Assembly: GCF_000023445.1 (NCBI RefSeq)
Contig: NC_012881.1
Coordinates: 2,898,501 to 2,962,500 of the forward strand
Direction: 5' to 3'
DNA: 64,000 bases
Origin: Maridesulfovibrio salexigens DSM 2638
Lineage (GTDB): Bacteria; Desulfobacterota; Desulfovibrionia; Desulfovibrionales; Desulfovibrionaceae
The notes under the pieces are model-generated. The model ran no database searches, was not told the DNA's origin, and worked only from the letters and a program-made list of their open reading frames with translations. Below, piece after piece: positions 33,790 to 42,787 of this stretch (positions are counted from its first letter, which is position 1; each line of letters opens with the position of its first letter). Made by a program: the position numbers and the translations under genes.

Positions 33790-34203
33790 ATGAATTCAAG
33801 AAGAAAATTCATGGCTATGTCGGCTGCAGCTACTGCGGCAATCCTGATGCCTGTAACCAATGCCGCTGCTAAGAAAAGGGGTGGGTATCCTTCCAACATT
33901 ATTTATACCCAAAAAGACCCCGGTGTATGGAGCAAAAAAGCAGCGACCCATCTCCCGCAGGTCGAAGTCAAAAACGGCAAAGCAATTATACGTACACTGC
34001 ATCCCATGACAGAAAAACATTATATCGTCCGCCACACATTAGTAGATGATAAAGGTAACGTTGTCGGAGCAAAGACCTTTGCAAATACTGATGAAAAGGC
34101 AGTATCCCGCTTCGAGCTGCCGGCAGATAGCAAAGGTAAAAAATTCTTTGCAACCAGTTTCTGTAACAAACATGATTTCTGGGTAAGCCCGGTAACTTTG
34201 TAA
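33790..34203 (+). CDS. Tat-exported superoxide-reductase-like protein
   Basis: 137 residues. A twin-arginine signal MNSRRKFMAMS with hydrophobic core ends near residue 26. The mature domain has the five ligands of the SOR centre II iron: His54 (THLP), His71 and His77 (HPMTEKHYI, spacing six), Cys125 and His128 (FCNKHDFW, spacing three). The usual Glu-Lys before the first His, important for catalysis in class II SOR, is replaced (AATHLP), so activity may differ. An exported SOR would protect the periplasm. AGGAGA precedes ATG 33790. Followed by an MBL/rhodanese gene 62 bases on. Confidence 0.9.
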   Translation: MNSRRKFMAMSAAATAAILMPVTNAAAKKRGGYPSNIIYTQKDPGVWSKKAATHLPQVEVKNGKAIIRTLHPMTEKHYIVRHTLVDDKGNVVGAKTFANTDEKAVSRFELPADSKGKKFFATSFCNKHDFWVSPVTL

Positions 34204-34265
34204 ACCAAAAGCGGACTCTGCTTCTCACGCTCTTGAACTGAATTTACATACAGGAGAACGCATAA

Positions 34266-35645
34266 ATGTATTTCAAACAGCTAACCACAGAAGGACTGGG
34301 TTGCTATTCATACGTAATCGGCTGCCCGGCCGCAGGAGAAATGGTAATTGTAGATCCGCGCAGGGATGTTCAGGAATATCTGGATATTTCGCGCGAGGAA
34401 GGCATGAAAATCACCCGGGTCATCAACACTCATGTCCATGCCGACCATGTTGGCGGCGAACAGGAACTTAAATCCATTGTCGGTGCTGAGCTTTTTATCC
34501 ATGAGAATGCCGATGTAGGCTACGAGCACACCTCCATCAAAGAAGGAGATTCCTTCATTGTCGGGGCGGCAAAACTGGACTTCCTGTACACTCCCGGTCA
34601 CACACCAAACGCAATTTCCATTCTGGTTACTGACACCATGCGTGGAAACGAACCTTGGATGATTCTTACCGGAGACCTGCTTTTTGTAGGTGACATCGGT
34701 CGTCCGGACCTGCCGGGAGATGAAATTCTCGATGAACAGGTGGCTAACCTCTATGACAGCCTGTACATAAAACTGGGCAAACTTCCGGATTATCTCGAAG
34801 TTTATCCGGCTCACGGACAGGGGTCCCTCTGCGGCAAGGGTATGAGTGCCAAACCTAGCAGTACCCTCGGCTATGAACGGCGCTACAACCCCATGCTACA
34901 GTTCAAAACATTCGAAGATTTCAAAACCAAGGTGCTGGAATCATTTCCCAGTCGCCCGAAATCTTTTACCCACATCATCAATACCAACTTTGACGGCGCT
35001 CCTTTACTGGAACGCTGCCCCCTTGACCGGGCAATGAACCCGGAAAAATTCAAGCAGATGATTGAACAGGGATGTACGGTAATTGATGTGCGCGATGCTG
35101 CTGGATTCGGTGGTTTCCATATTCCGGGAAGCATCAACATCGGACTGGAAAAACAACTCGCCAACTGGGTAGGCATGGCCGTGGAACCAGATTCCGACCT
35201 GCTGCTCGTGGTCAACTCCAAAGAAGATTATGACCGTATGTGCAAGGAACTGCACCGCATAGGTTATGATCGGATTTTCGGTTACCTGCACGGCGGAATC
35301 GCCGCTTGGCTCATGGCTGGATATCCGGTTGAAAATCTGGCTCAGAAATCAACACAGCAATTGCATGACGCAATGGCGGAAAATAAAAACTTCACCCTGC
35401 TGGACGTGCGCACTCCCGCAGAATGGAGTAATGGTCACATCAAAGGAGCAATCCATAAGCCCTTCGCGAGAGTACTTGAAGAAGGAATTGATGTGGACAA
35501 GGACAGCCCGGTTATCGTCATGTGCGGATCTGGATACCGTTCCAATATTGTCGGCAGTTATCTGCAAGGCAATGGATTCACACAGGTCTGCTCACTAGCA
35601 GGGGGAGCAATCGCATGGTCCCGCTCGGGATACGAGTTGGAATAA
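34266..35645 (+). CDS. MBL-fold hydrolase with two rhodanese domains
   Basis: 459 residues. N-terminal MBL domain (about 1-230) like persulfide dioxygenase/ETHE1, with THVHADHVGGEQ and TPGHTPN and YPAHGQGSLCG. Two rhodanese domains follow. The second has the active cysteine in IVMCGSGYRS and could transfer sulfane sulfur; the first lacks it (LLVVNSKEDY) and is probably structural. Such fusions oxidise or traffic persulfides. CAGGAGAA precedes the ATG. Probably one transcript with the SOR-like gene; a terminator follows. Confidence 0.92.
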   Translation: MYFKQLTTEGLGCYSYVIGCPAAGEMVIVDPRRDVQEYLDISREEGMKITRVINTHVHADHVGGEQELKSIVGAELFIHENADVGYEHTSIKEGDSFIVGAAKLDFLYTPGHTPNAISILVTDTMRGNEPWMILTGDLLFVGDIGRPDLPGDEILDEQVANLYDSLYIKLGKLPDYLEVYPAHGQGSLCGKGMSAKPSSTLGYERRYNPMLQFKTFEDFKTKVLESFPSRPKSFTHIINTNFDGAPLLERCPLDRAMNPEKFKQMIEQGCTVIDVRDAAGFGGFHIPGSINIGLEKQLANWVGMAVEPDSDLLLVVNSKEDYDRMCKELHRIGYDRIFGYLHGGIAAWLMAGYPVENLAQKSTQQLHDAMAENKNFTLLDVRTPAEWSNGHIKGAIHKPFARVLEEGIDVDKDSPVIVMCGSGYRSNIVGSYLQGNGFTQVCSLAGGAIAWSRSGYELE

Positions 35646-35653
35646 ATCAAAAC

Positions 35654-35686
35654 AAAACCCCGAAGCAACATGCTTCGGGGTTTTTA
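35654..35686. terminator. Bidirectional terminator
   Basis: Stem aaaaccccgaagc (35654-35666) and gcttcggggtttt (35672-35684), short loop, T and A runs on both sides. Ends the MBL-rhodanese gene and, on the minus strand, the HDOD/Pel operon. Confidence 0.9.
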
Positions 35687-35687
35687 A

Positions 35688-36746
35688 TTAATCTTCTAAA
35701 ATCAAAAGGACATCATCTATTAAACGCTGAATATTGGGCAGCAACTCTATCAATTGCTCAGCTGTAATTCCAATCTTATCCCACGCTGTCTGGTCAATAA
35801 AACCGATTACCGGAGAAATTCCAAGTTCATACCCAAGAGCCTGAGCTATAAAATCGGCGACATGAATAACCATTGCATCAGGATCACTCTCAATTTTTCG
35901 TGGATTATGATGTCCGCCTGCAGCAGCTACCAACTGACGGGGAAATTTCCATTTTTCTAAAATACAGCCGCCAAGATCCGCATGGTTAAAGCCGAGCATC
36001 TTACGCTCAGCCTTGTAAAGATTATATCCATCGCTGTTGGCCAATCTGAAAAGCTCGACCCCCAGACTGTAATTACTTTCAAATATTACATGCAGGCCGA
36101 TATCATGCAGCAATCCACCAGCAAAAAAACGCTCAGGATCGCCAAGTTCGGCAGTCACCGCAATTTCCTGCGCCACAACACCGCAGGCAATGGAATGCTT
36201 CCAAAATTTTACCAGATCAAGCACTGTTTTATCAGTACGTTTAAACAAGCTCAAAGAAGCGGTTCCAAGGGCTAAGCCTCCGGCTTTTTCAAAACCCAAC
36301 AACTCCAAAGCCTTGGACGGAGTTTCAACAGGCTTATCCTGCTTATACAATCCGCTGTTCGCCAGCCGCATAACCGCTGCAGAAAGCTTTGGTTCCCTAC
36401 AAATTAGTTTTGCAAGATCACTGATGGTGCTATTAGGATCATCAATAATTCTCTGCAACTGCATCTGAATCTGTGGCAATGAAGGCAGGGTAACAGGACC
36501 TTTTAAGAAATCTGCAGGGCCTTCAGGCTTTCTCCCATCCCACGGCTCAGTATCCGAAGAAAAAGTCTTAGGCAAGAAGGAATCAGGCTCTTGGATCATC
36601 TGCTTATAAACGCGCTTAAAAGCTTCTTTCTTGAGCAAATTTACTAAATTAGAATCTCCGGAATGCATAAAGAGTTTATGAACATAACGCGCTGCAGCCT
36701 CTTTGATCTCTGGCCTGATTTTAGATGAAGACTGAATATTGCTCAT
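35688..36746 (-). CDS. HDOD-domain protein, copy 2
   Basis: 352 residues from ATG 36746 (the 21 extra bases upstream begin with TTG and have no ribosome-binding site). Residues about 90-300 form an HDOD domain: LPSLPQIQMQLQRI at its start, LHDIGLHVIFE with a partly kept HD metal pair, and AAGGHHNP. HDOD proteins act in signalling and sometimes in motility or c-di-GMP networks. The N-terminal 80 residues form a repeated-type helical region shared with its neighbour. Last gene of the Pel-associated run; ends at a terminator. Confidence 0.85.
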   Translation of the reverse strand: MSNIQSSSKIRPEIKEAAARYVHKLFMHSGDSNLVNLLKKEAFKRVYKQMIQEPDSFLPKTFSSDTEPWDGRKPEGPADFLKGPVTLPSLPQIQMQLQRIIDDPNSTISDLAKLICREPKLSAAVMRLANSGLYKQDKPVETPSKALELLGFEKAGGLALGTASLSLFKRTDKTVLDLVKFWKHSIACGVVAQEIAVTAELGDPERFFAGGLLHDIGLHVIFESNYSLGVELFRLANSDGYNLYKAERKMLGFNHADLGGCILEKWKFPRQLVAAAGGHHNPRKIESDPDAMVIHVADFIAQALGYELGISPVIGFIDQTAWDKIGITAEQLIELLPNIQRLIDDVLLILED

Positions 36747-36770
36747 TAATATCTCTTTTAACACCAACGG

Positions 36771-37835
36771 TTATGCCGGATTCAGTATTTCAAAAATTTC
36801 TTCAATCAATTTCTGAACTTCAGGAATCATGTCGATAAACATTTCCCCGCTAACTCCGAAACTTTCATAGATTTCATGGTCCAAGACCCCAAGCACAGGA
36901 GACAATCCCAGATGATATCCCAGAGCTCTGGAGATAAAATCAGCCACATGAATTATTCCGGCATCGGGATCTTTCTTGGCTTTTTCCGGATTATGATGAG
37001 CAGAGGCAGCCAACACTAAAGATTTAGGGAAATTCCAATCCTGAAGGATCACGCCGCCTAACTCCCCATGACTGAACCCAAGTAGCTCCTTCTCGGCATC
37101 ATATAGGCAGTTCCCATTTTTGCGTGCTAACTCAGCAAGGTCAGCACCAAGGCTTTTATCACTTTCAAAAATAACATAAAGACCGATATCATGGAGCATT
37201 CCTGCAACAAAATAACGCTCAGAATCATGAAATCCTGCCAGCTTTGCTATTTCCTGCGCGACAACACCACAGGCTATGGCATGCTTCCAAAATCTCTCGA
37301 CCTTCAGAACCTGTGTCCCTTCGCTCCGTTTAAAAAGACTAAGTGAAACAGTTCCAAGAGCGAGAGAGCTGGCCTGCCTGAATCCCAAAAGGGCTACAGC
37401 TCTTGAAGTAGTATCCACCTCAGTTCGAAAACTGAACATGGCACTGTTAGCCAGCCGCAAAATAGCAGCCACTAATTTGGGATCCTTATTGATCACAGCG
37501 GCCAGATCGCCAGCAGAACTCTCTGGATCTTTAACAACTTTCTGAATTTCCAACAGCACCTGAGGCAAAGACGGAAGAACCAGCTTCGACTTCAAAAAAT
37601 CCCTTGGAGTATCTGGCTTAGGACCTTCCCAAGGCCCGATATCAGAAGGCCGTGGTTGAGGCATAAACTCATCAGGCTCCACAATCATCTTCTTGTAGAC
37701 ATTTTTAAATGCCTCTTTTTTTAAAAGACGAATGAAATCAGATTCATCAGCCTGACTGAAAAGATGTCTCACATATTTGACTGCGGCATCTTTAACCTGC
37801 GGGTTAAGCGTTGTAGTCTGCTCAATTTCGTGCAT
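36771..37835 (-). CDS. HDOD-domain protein, copy 1
   Basis: 354 residues, clearly paralogous to its downstream neighbour along the full length (FIRLLKKEAFKNVYKKMIVEPDEFMPQ and LPSLPQVLLEIQKVV, cited by key parts). HDOD core about 90-300 with LHDIGLYVIFE and ASAHHNPEKAK. AAGGATATCTATG gives the start; it begins 18 bases after the epimerase gene. The duplicates at the end of a Pel locus may tune exopolysaccharide output, which is inference from position. Confidence 0.85.
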   Translation of the reverse strand: MHEIEQTTTLNPQVKDAAVKYVRHLFSQADESDFIRLLKKEAFKNVYKKMIVEPDEFMPQPRPSDIGPWEGPKPDTPRDFLKSKLVLPSLPQVLLEIQKVVKDPESSAGDLAAVINKDPKLVAAILRLANSAMFSFRTEVDTTSRAVALLGFRQASSLALGTVSLSLFKRSEGTQVLKVERFWKHAIACGVVAQEIAKLAGFHDSERYFVAGMLHDIGLYVIFESDKSLGADLAELARKNGNCLYDAEKELLGFSHGELGGVILQDWNFPKSLVLAASAHHNPEKAKKDPDAGIIHVADFISRALGYHLGLSPVLGVLDHEIYESFGVSGEMFIDMIPEVQKLIEEIFEILNPA

Positions 37836-37853
37836 AGATATCCTTGGTGAAAA

Positions 37854-38810
37854 TTAGGACTTAGATTTTATTGCCCAATCAACAGTACGCGCCAAACCGT
37901 CCTCGAAAGAAACTTGGGCCCTAAAACCCTTACCTGAAATTCTGCTTACATCAGCACGTGAATGCCTGATATCCCCAGCCCGCTCGGGCTTGAAATCAAT
38001 TACTTCCGGGGCAGAGGTTAAACCCGCGACAACCGTTGCAAGATCGCGCACGGATCTTCCTACTCCGGTTCCGACATTATAAATTCCGGTCAAAGGCCCC
38101 CGCCCGTGCTCATCAAGACCAGCGGCTATTAAATATGCAGTTACCACATCGGAAACATAGAGGAAATCCCTTGTCTGCTCCCCATCCCCGAAGATGACCA
38201 TATTTTTACCGGCCAATCCGAAATCCACAAAACGGGAAATAACACCACTATACTGGCTGGTCGGGTCCTGACGCGGACCAAAAATATTAAAAAACCGCAA
38301 AGAGCAACCGTAGCCGGACTCTTCAATGTAAGCCGAGGATCTATACTTAGCTACTCCGTAAGGACTTAACTGTTCAGCATCCTGTGCGTATTCTTCCTTA
38401 ACCGGAAGCCGATTTTCATTGCCGTATTCTGCTGCTGAACCGGCAAAGACAAAACTGGAAAACCCAAGCTCCTTTGCGCTATCAAGCATAACCCGATTAG
38501 CTTCAAAGTTGACCTTCATCGTCAGATCAGGATGCTCCACTGAATACGGGACGCTCACCACGGCAGCCAGCTGAAAAACAACATCCAGATCAGGATGAAT
38601 CTGCTTTAGCTCCTCCAATAAGCCTTCTTCGACTATAGACCTTTTGTAAAAAGTAAAGCCAGTATGCCCTATGAAGCCTTCCATGTTGTGCTCATATCCA
38701 CTGGCAAAATTATCAACACCCACAACAGAATGCCCTGTGTCAAGCAAAGCCTGTGTTAAGTGACTACCTATAAAACCGGCACACCCGGTAACAAGACAGG
38801 TCTTCGTCAT
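37854..38810 (-). CDS. UDP-sugar C4-epimerase-like (PelX-like)
   Basis: 318 residues, extended SDR family. Rossmann motif TGCAGFIG at 8-15, the Ser and YxxxK catalytic pair in SPYGVAKYRSS, and the GDGEQTRDFLYV stretch common in NAD-dependent UDP-hexose 4-epimerases. Nineteen bases after pelG on the same strand. Pel is built from GalNAc and GlcN, and some pel loci carry a UDP-GlcNAc C4-epimerase (PelX) to feed UDP-GalNAc; this gene fits that role. Could instead act on UDP-glucose. Confidence 0.85.
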   Translation of the reverse strand: MTKTCLVTGCAGFIGSHLTQALLDTGHSVVGVDNFASGYEHNMEGFIGHTGFTFYKRSIVEEGLLEELKQIHPDLDVVFQLAAVVSVPYSVEHPDLTMKVNFEANRVMLDSAKELGFSSFVFAGSAAEYGNENRLPVKEEYAQDAEQLSPYGVAKYRSSAYIEESGYGCSLRFFNIFGPRQDPTSQYSGVISRFVDFGLAGKNMVIFGDGEQTRDFLYVSDVVTAYLIAAGLDEHGRGPLTGIYNVGTGVGRSVRDLATVVAGLTSAPEVIDFKPERAGDIRHSRADVSRISGKGFRAQVSFEDGLARTVDWAIKSKS

Positions 38811-38828
38811 CTCCCCTCCAGTATATCA

Positions 38829-40199
38829 TCAGAACAACGGCTGACTTGAAAAAGTTAAATATTCCAGATCACGAACACTTTTTGAAACAAGATGGTAAGC
38901 ACACATCAATGCAATGAAGCATGAATAGCAATAACCATAACCGTAAAAAGTGAAGCCAAGCTGCATGCTCAACCAAGTCAGCCCCACGTTACTTAGCAGA
39001 AACACAAGGGTGACCGTCAGCACTTCCTTACGCTGGTCAAAATAAAATAGAATGATCACAGCCACAGAAAGCATGACCTGTAGTAGAGAGCCAACCAAAG
39101 CAATCTGCAAAAGAGGCTGTTGTAAAGGAGAAAGGCCTACTAAATCAACAAACTCAGGGGCCATAAAAATACAGAGCATGGTCAGGGTCCCCTGCACAAT
39201 CAAAATTTCACGCAAACTTTCCTTAAGCATTTTGATCATGCCCTTCTTTTCCTGCAAAATACTGGAAAGGTCTTCCTTGGATATTATTTTTGCAAAGTAG
39301 TCGTGATAGTGCTCGTAGAACTTTGTTTCAGTTTTAACCAGAAAAATGGACAAGGTAGGCACAATGGTCAGGTAAGCGAAAAAAATAGGCCCTTCATACA
39401 TATCATGAGTGCGCAGGTAGGGCACCACCATTCTGGAATCCGGCGCAAACCAGAACATGATTTTATCTACCCAGATAGCCAGATTGAAAAACATTCCGAT
39501 CAGGGCCAGTTCCCAATATTTGATAAAATATGAGAATAATGCCGAATCCCAAACCCTGCCCGGAGGGAACTCAGCAAGCAACCGAGCCAAAAGCCAGAAA
39601 AAAATAACAGCCTGACCTAAAGTATACCCCAGTAAATACCCATCAAGACCGAACAATGGGTAAAGAAAAAAAGCGATCCCCACACTACACATGGTTCCCA
39701 CTGCGAACCCCTGAACGATAGACCGGAAATCCTTTACAGCCGAAAGAAAAATCATAGTCAACCAGATCATAGCTACGACAAGGAAAAGTATCACCGCAAT
39801 AAGCTTATAGATGAAGCTCAGCTCAAAAAACCAAATACCCCCAACACTTATTAAGCCACCGGCTGCAAGCAATACAAGAGCACTGGTAAAAAAAGCGGTA
39901 AGAGTTACCTTCTCATCACCCAGATAAAAACGGTCGGCTAGATAACGAGTCACCACAAGTTGGATATAGCCCACATAGATGAGTGAAAAAGCATAGACAT
40001 AAACAATGGTAGTACGAAAAATATCCTGATCCATCCGGGAAAAACCGGAATAAGAATATAGGCCCAGTACAGCCAGACAGAGAACACTCATAAGCCACGG
40101 CCCGGACGAAACCATAGCAGCATACAAATATGCGGACATTTCGGAAAGAAAGCTGTCCCCACGGAGCATTTTTCTCAGTTCAAATCCTATTCCTGCCAT
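38829..40199 (-). CDS. pelG: PelG, Pel exopolysaccharide flippase
   Basis: 456 residues, about twelve membrane helices, MOP/Wzx-like superfamily. The N-terminal MAGIGFELRKML and following segment are typical of PelG. It forms the inner-membrane transport complex with PelD and PelE and moves the growing chain made by PelF. Four bases separate it from pelF. Length agrees with the Pseudomonas protein (about 456). Confidence 0.95.
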   Translation of the reverse strand: MAGIGFELRKMLRGDSFLSEMSAYLYAAMVSSGPWLMSVLCLAVLGLYSYSGFSRMDQDIFRTTIVYVYAFSLIYVGYIQLVVTRYLADRFYLGDEKVTLTAFFTSALVLLAAGGLISVGGIWFFELSFIYKLIAVILFLVVAMIWLTMIFLSAVKDFRSIVQGFAVGTMCSVGIAFFLYPLFGLDGYLLGYTLGQAVIFFWLLARLLAEFPPGRVWDSALFSYFIKYWELALIGMFFNLAIWVDKIMFWFAPDSRMVVPYLRTHDMYEGPIFFAYLTIVPTLSIFLVKTETKFYEHYHDYFAKIISKEDLSSILQEKKGMIKMLKESLREILIVQGTLTMLCIFMAPEFVDLVGLSPLQQPLLQIALVGSLLQVMLSVAVIILFYFDQRKEVLTVTLVFLLSNVGLTWLSMQLGFTFYGYGYCYSCFIALMCAYHLVSKSVRDLEYLTFSSQPLF

Positions 40200-40202
40200 A
40201 AT

Positions 40203-41708
40203 CTACTCCAGGTCTTCCATTGCCATGTAATCTTTATAAATATTCAGATAGGTCTCGTTGAGATCGGACTCTTTGTAAAAAGTCTTCACCCGTTCAATTC
40301 CAGCTTTAGACATCTTGCTACGCAGAATCGGGCTGGTCAGAATTTTCAAAATCGCCTCCCCGGTACTGACCGGGTCCGCAACTTTAGTGACAATCCCGGA
40401 TGGCCCTAAAGCCTGATCAGCTACGGTACGACCCTCCAGAAGTTCCCGGCAGGAGCCTACATCTGAAGCAACAGCCGGAATTCCAGCGCAGTTTGCCTCC
40501 ATGATAACCAATGGCTGGGCTTCACTGATACTGGTAAGAACAATTACATCTAGTTTAGGCAGGTAATCCGTAACCCGGACCTTTCCGGTAAATTCCACCA
40601 CATCCTCAAGATGAAGCAACCGGACAAGGTTAACGCATTCCTCGTAATATTCCTTATCCTCCTCAGTAGGCCCCATTATATAAACTTTAAGGTTCTCAAT
40701 CTTGATTGCTACGATCTTGATGGAACGCAAAAAAGTTTTAACGTCCTTGATAGGCACCACACGCCCGACAAAACCAACAGCAAACTCAGTCTGACCCATA
40801 TAGTCATGATCAGCAGGTTTTAGCCCCAGAAAGTCATCAAGATTGATTCCATTTGGGATAACCCTGATCTTATCCGGGTCTGCCCCCTCCTGAATCTCGA
40901 ACTGCCGGTTACCCTCATAGAGGGTGTAAATAGCTGACGAATAATCATAACATAATCGGGCCAGTTGCTCGAACATCCTTATCCAGAAAGTCTGAAACGC
41001 ACCAAGTTTGCTTTGAATGCGCATACGCTCATCTTCCTTGCGATATACCCACTCAGCCTGAGAAATTTCAATCTTGCGCTCTTTAACATAAATTCCGTGC
41101 TCGGTGAGCAGCAACGGACGTCCGGTCATAACCCGGGCTACAACGCCGAGCAGCCCTGCATATCCAGTAGAAATAGTGTGATAAACCTTAGCCTTGGGCA
41201 GGTCGAGAGGCAGCATTTTAAAAATTGGCAGATGGGTGAAACGATAAGTCCAGAAGTAATCGATAAATGACTCATCATTTGAATCCGGCTTATAGCGCTC
41301 AACGAGAACGTCCCAAGCCTTCTTTCCATGAAACAACTCGGAAAGCGGATACTTATCATGCCGAAAAAGTTCGACCATATCTTTCATCATACTGATGTCA
41401 TTACGATCAAGACGATAATGAAACTTTCTAAGCTTCTCTATATTGGTAGCAGAAATTTTCTTAAATGGATTCTTTTGAATATCGATGGGATCATGCAGAT
41501 AGACAATTTGCGGATCCACAAAATTATCAGGAACTTCGTACCGATATTCAGCTTTTTCTTTGGAAGAAGCGAGAATACAAACCGCAGTAAAAGTCAGTTC
41601 CGGCATCCCCTTGATCAGGTTATGAATCCATGTGGAAACACCACCGGCTACAAACGGGTAAGTACCCTCAAGGAGCAGGCAAACATCATATTGCTTATCT
41701 GAACTCAT
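40203..41708 (-). CDS. pelF: PelF glycosyltransferase
   Basis: 501 residues, GT4 fold, cytoplasmic polymerase that uses UDP-GalNAc/UDP-GlcNAc to make Pel. N-terminus CLLLEGTYPFVAGGVSTW binds the acceptor phosphate region; GFVGRVVPIKDVKTF and EAQPLVIMEANCAGIPAV are the donor-site and EX7E-type segments. Start chosen at ATG 41708 with GAGGTG upstream; it overlaps the end of pelE by 14 bases. Confidence 0.95.
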   Translation of the reverse strand: MSSDKQYDVCLLLEGTYPFVAGGVSTWIHNLIKGMPELTFTAVCILASSKEKAEYRYEVPDNFVDPQIVYLHDPIDIQKNPFKKISATNIEKLRKFHYRLDRNDISMMKDMVELFRHDKYPLSELFHGKKAWDVLVERYKPDSNDESFIDYFWTYRFTHLPIFKMLPLDLPKAKVYHTISTGYAGLLGVVARVMTGRPLLLTEHGIYVKERKIEISQAEWVYRKEDERMRIQSKLGAFQTFWIRMFEQLARLCYDYSSAIYTLYEGNRQFEIQEGADPDKIRVIPNGINLDDFLGLKPADHDYMGQTEFAVGFVGRVVPIKDVKTFLRSIKIVAIKIENLKVYIMGPTEEDKEYYEECVNLVRLLHLEDVVEFTGKVRVTDYLPKLDVIVLTSISEAQPLVIMEANCAGIPAVASDVGSCRELLEGRTVADQALGPSGIVTKVADPVSTGEAILKILTSPILRSKMSKAGIERVKTFYKESDLNETYLNIYKDYMAMEDLE

Positions 41709-42777
41709 TGCCCACCTCATTGAAATCAGCTTCTACTTCTGCTCCCTCTCCTGACACTAATTCCTCTCTCCAAAAATTATAAATCAAAGCCTTAAAGGGA
41801 TCGGGAGACTCCAGTTCAGGTAGTACTCGCAGTTGCTCAACCTCTTCAAACAATGCAATAAAATTACCCATTTCAAAAAAAGTCCTACAAATCCCAAGGC
41901 GGGATTCCATTTCAAGCTTAGGCGTTTTCATTGTCTCACGATAGATATGCAAAGCTTCGCTGAATTTTCTACTTTCAACATATGCCTCAGCAAGACGCAT
42001 CAGGTAGTCCGTACTTTCCTGATCCTTTTCGACAGCCTTACGCCAATGCTCACACGCAAGCCCCATGGAACGCTCCTGCATATTCACTTCCGGCAGACCG
42101 CTGCGGGCATAATTACGATAAACCGAGGCAAGCTCGGCATGGGATTGTGCGCTATCGTATTTGTCTGCTCTAAAACGTGCCTTTTCCACCGCTTCTGCGT
42201 AATCCTCTTCAAGCCTTGTCAACGCGGTATGAGCATAGAAACGAACCTCGGAACTTTCATCGGAAAGACTTTTACGCAGCAACTTTACAGCCTCGGCTGA
42301 ACCGATATGGCGCAGCAAATTGACTGCTCCTCTCTTCATTTCCATGTCATCCCCGGTCAAGATATCCGCGATGGGATGGACATCAATTTCGTCATATAAA
42401 AATTCGGAAATATCAGTGGGCAGATCAACATCAACGCCTCCACCTTCGTAAGCCTTTTCCTTATATTCCTCAGCAAGACCGTAACTTTTCATAAAAACAC
42501 GGGACATGAGCAGAGTCAGTGTAATTCCGGCCAACCCGATCAAAGGCATGAAAAAGGTAAACAGGGCAGCGATACGAGGATAGTAAAATCCAATCCCGGG
42601 AACAGCGCGCGGCTTGGGAGCAGTAAAAATGAAAAAAGACAGGGCGGAAAAAATATGAGCGGCAATTGCGGTATATATGTACCAAGAGGCAGCTCCCCTG
42701 TTCAGGTAGAACCACACAGCTCCACCTTCCAGTATATAGGAAGCAGCAAAAGCCCCCAGCAGGCGCATCCGCGCCAT
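41695..42777 (-). CDS. pelE: PelE
   Basis: 360 residues. Two N-terminal membrane helices, then a long cytoplasmic segment with HEAT-like helical repeats (DDMEMKRGAVNLLRHIG, DESSEVRFYAHTALTRL) and TPR-like repeats toward the end. PelE bridges PelD, PelF and PelG in the inner-membrane synthase. Start placed at ATG 42777, ten bases after the pelD stop; an upstream GTG at 42807 would overlap pelD by 20 bases. The start is therefore uncertain. Confidence 0.88.
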   Translation of the reverse strand: MARMRLLGAFAASYILEGGAVWFYLNRGAASWYIYTAIAAHIFSALSFFIFTAPKPRAVPGIGFYYPRIAALFTFFMPLIGLAGITLTLLMSRVFMKSYGLAEEYKEKAYEGGGVDVDLPTDISEFLYDEIDVHPIADILTGDDMEMKRGAVNLLRHIGSAEAVKLLRKSLSDESSEVRFYAHTALTRLEEDYAEAVEKARFRADKYDSAQSHAELASVYRNYARSGLPEVNMQERSMGLACEHWRKAVEKDQESTDYLMRLAEAYVESRKFSEALHIYRETMKTPKLEMESRLGICRTFFEMGNFIALFEEVEQLRVLPELESPDPFKALIYNFWREELVSGEGAEVEADFNEVGNEFR

Positions 42778-42787
42778 TCTGATTACT

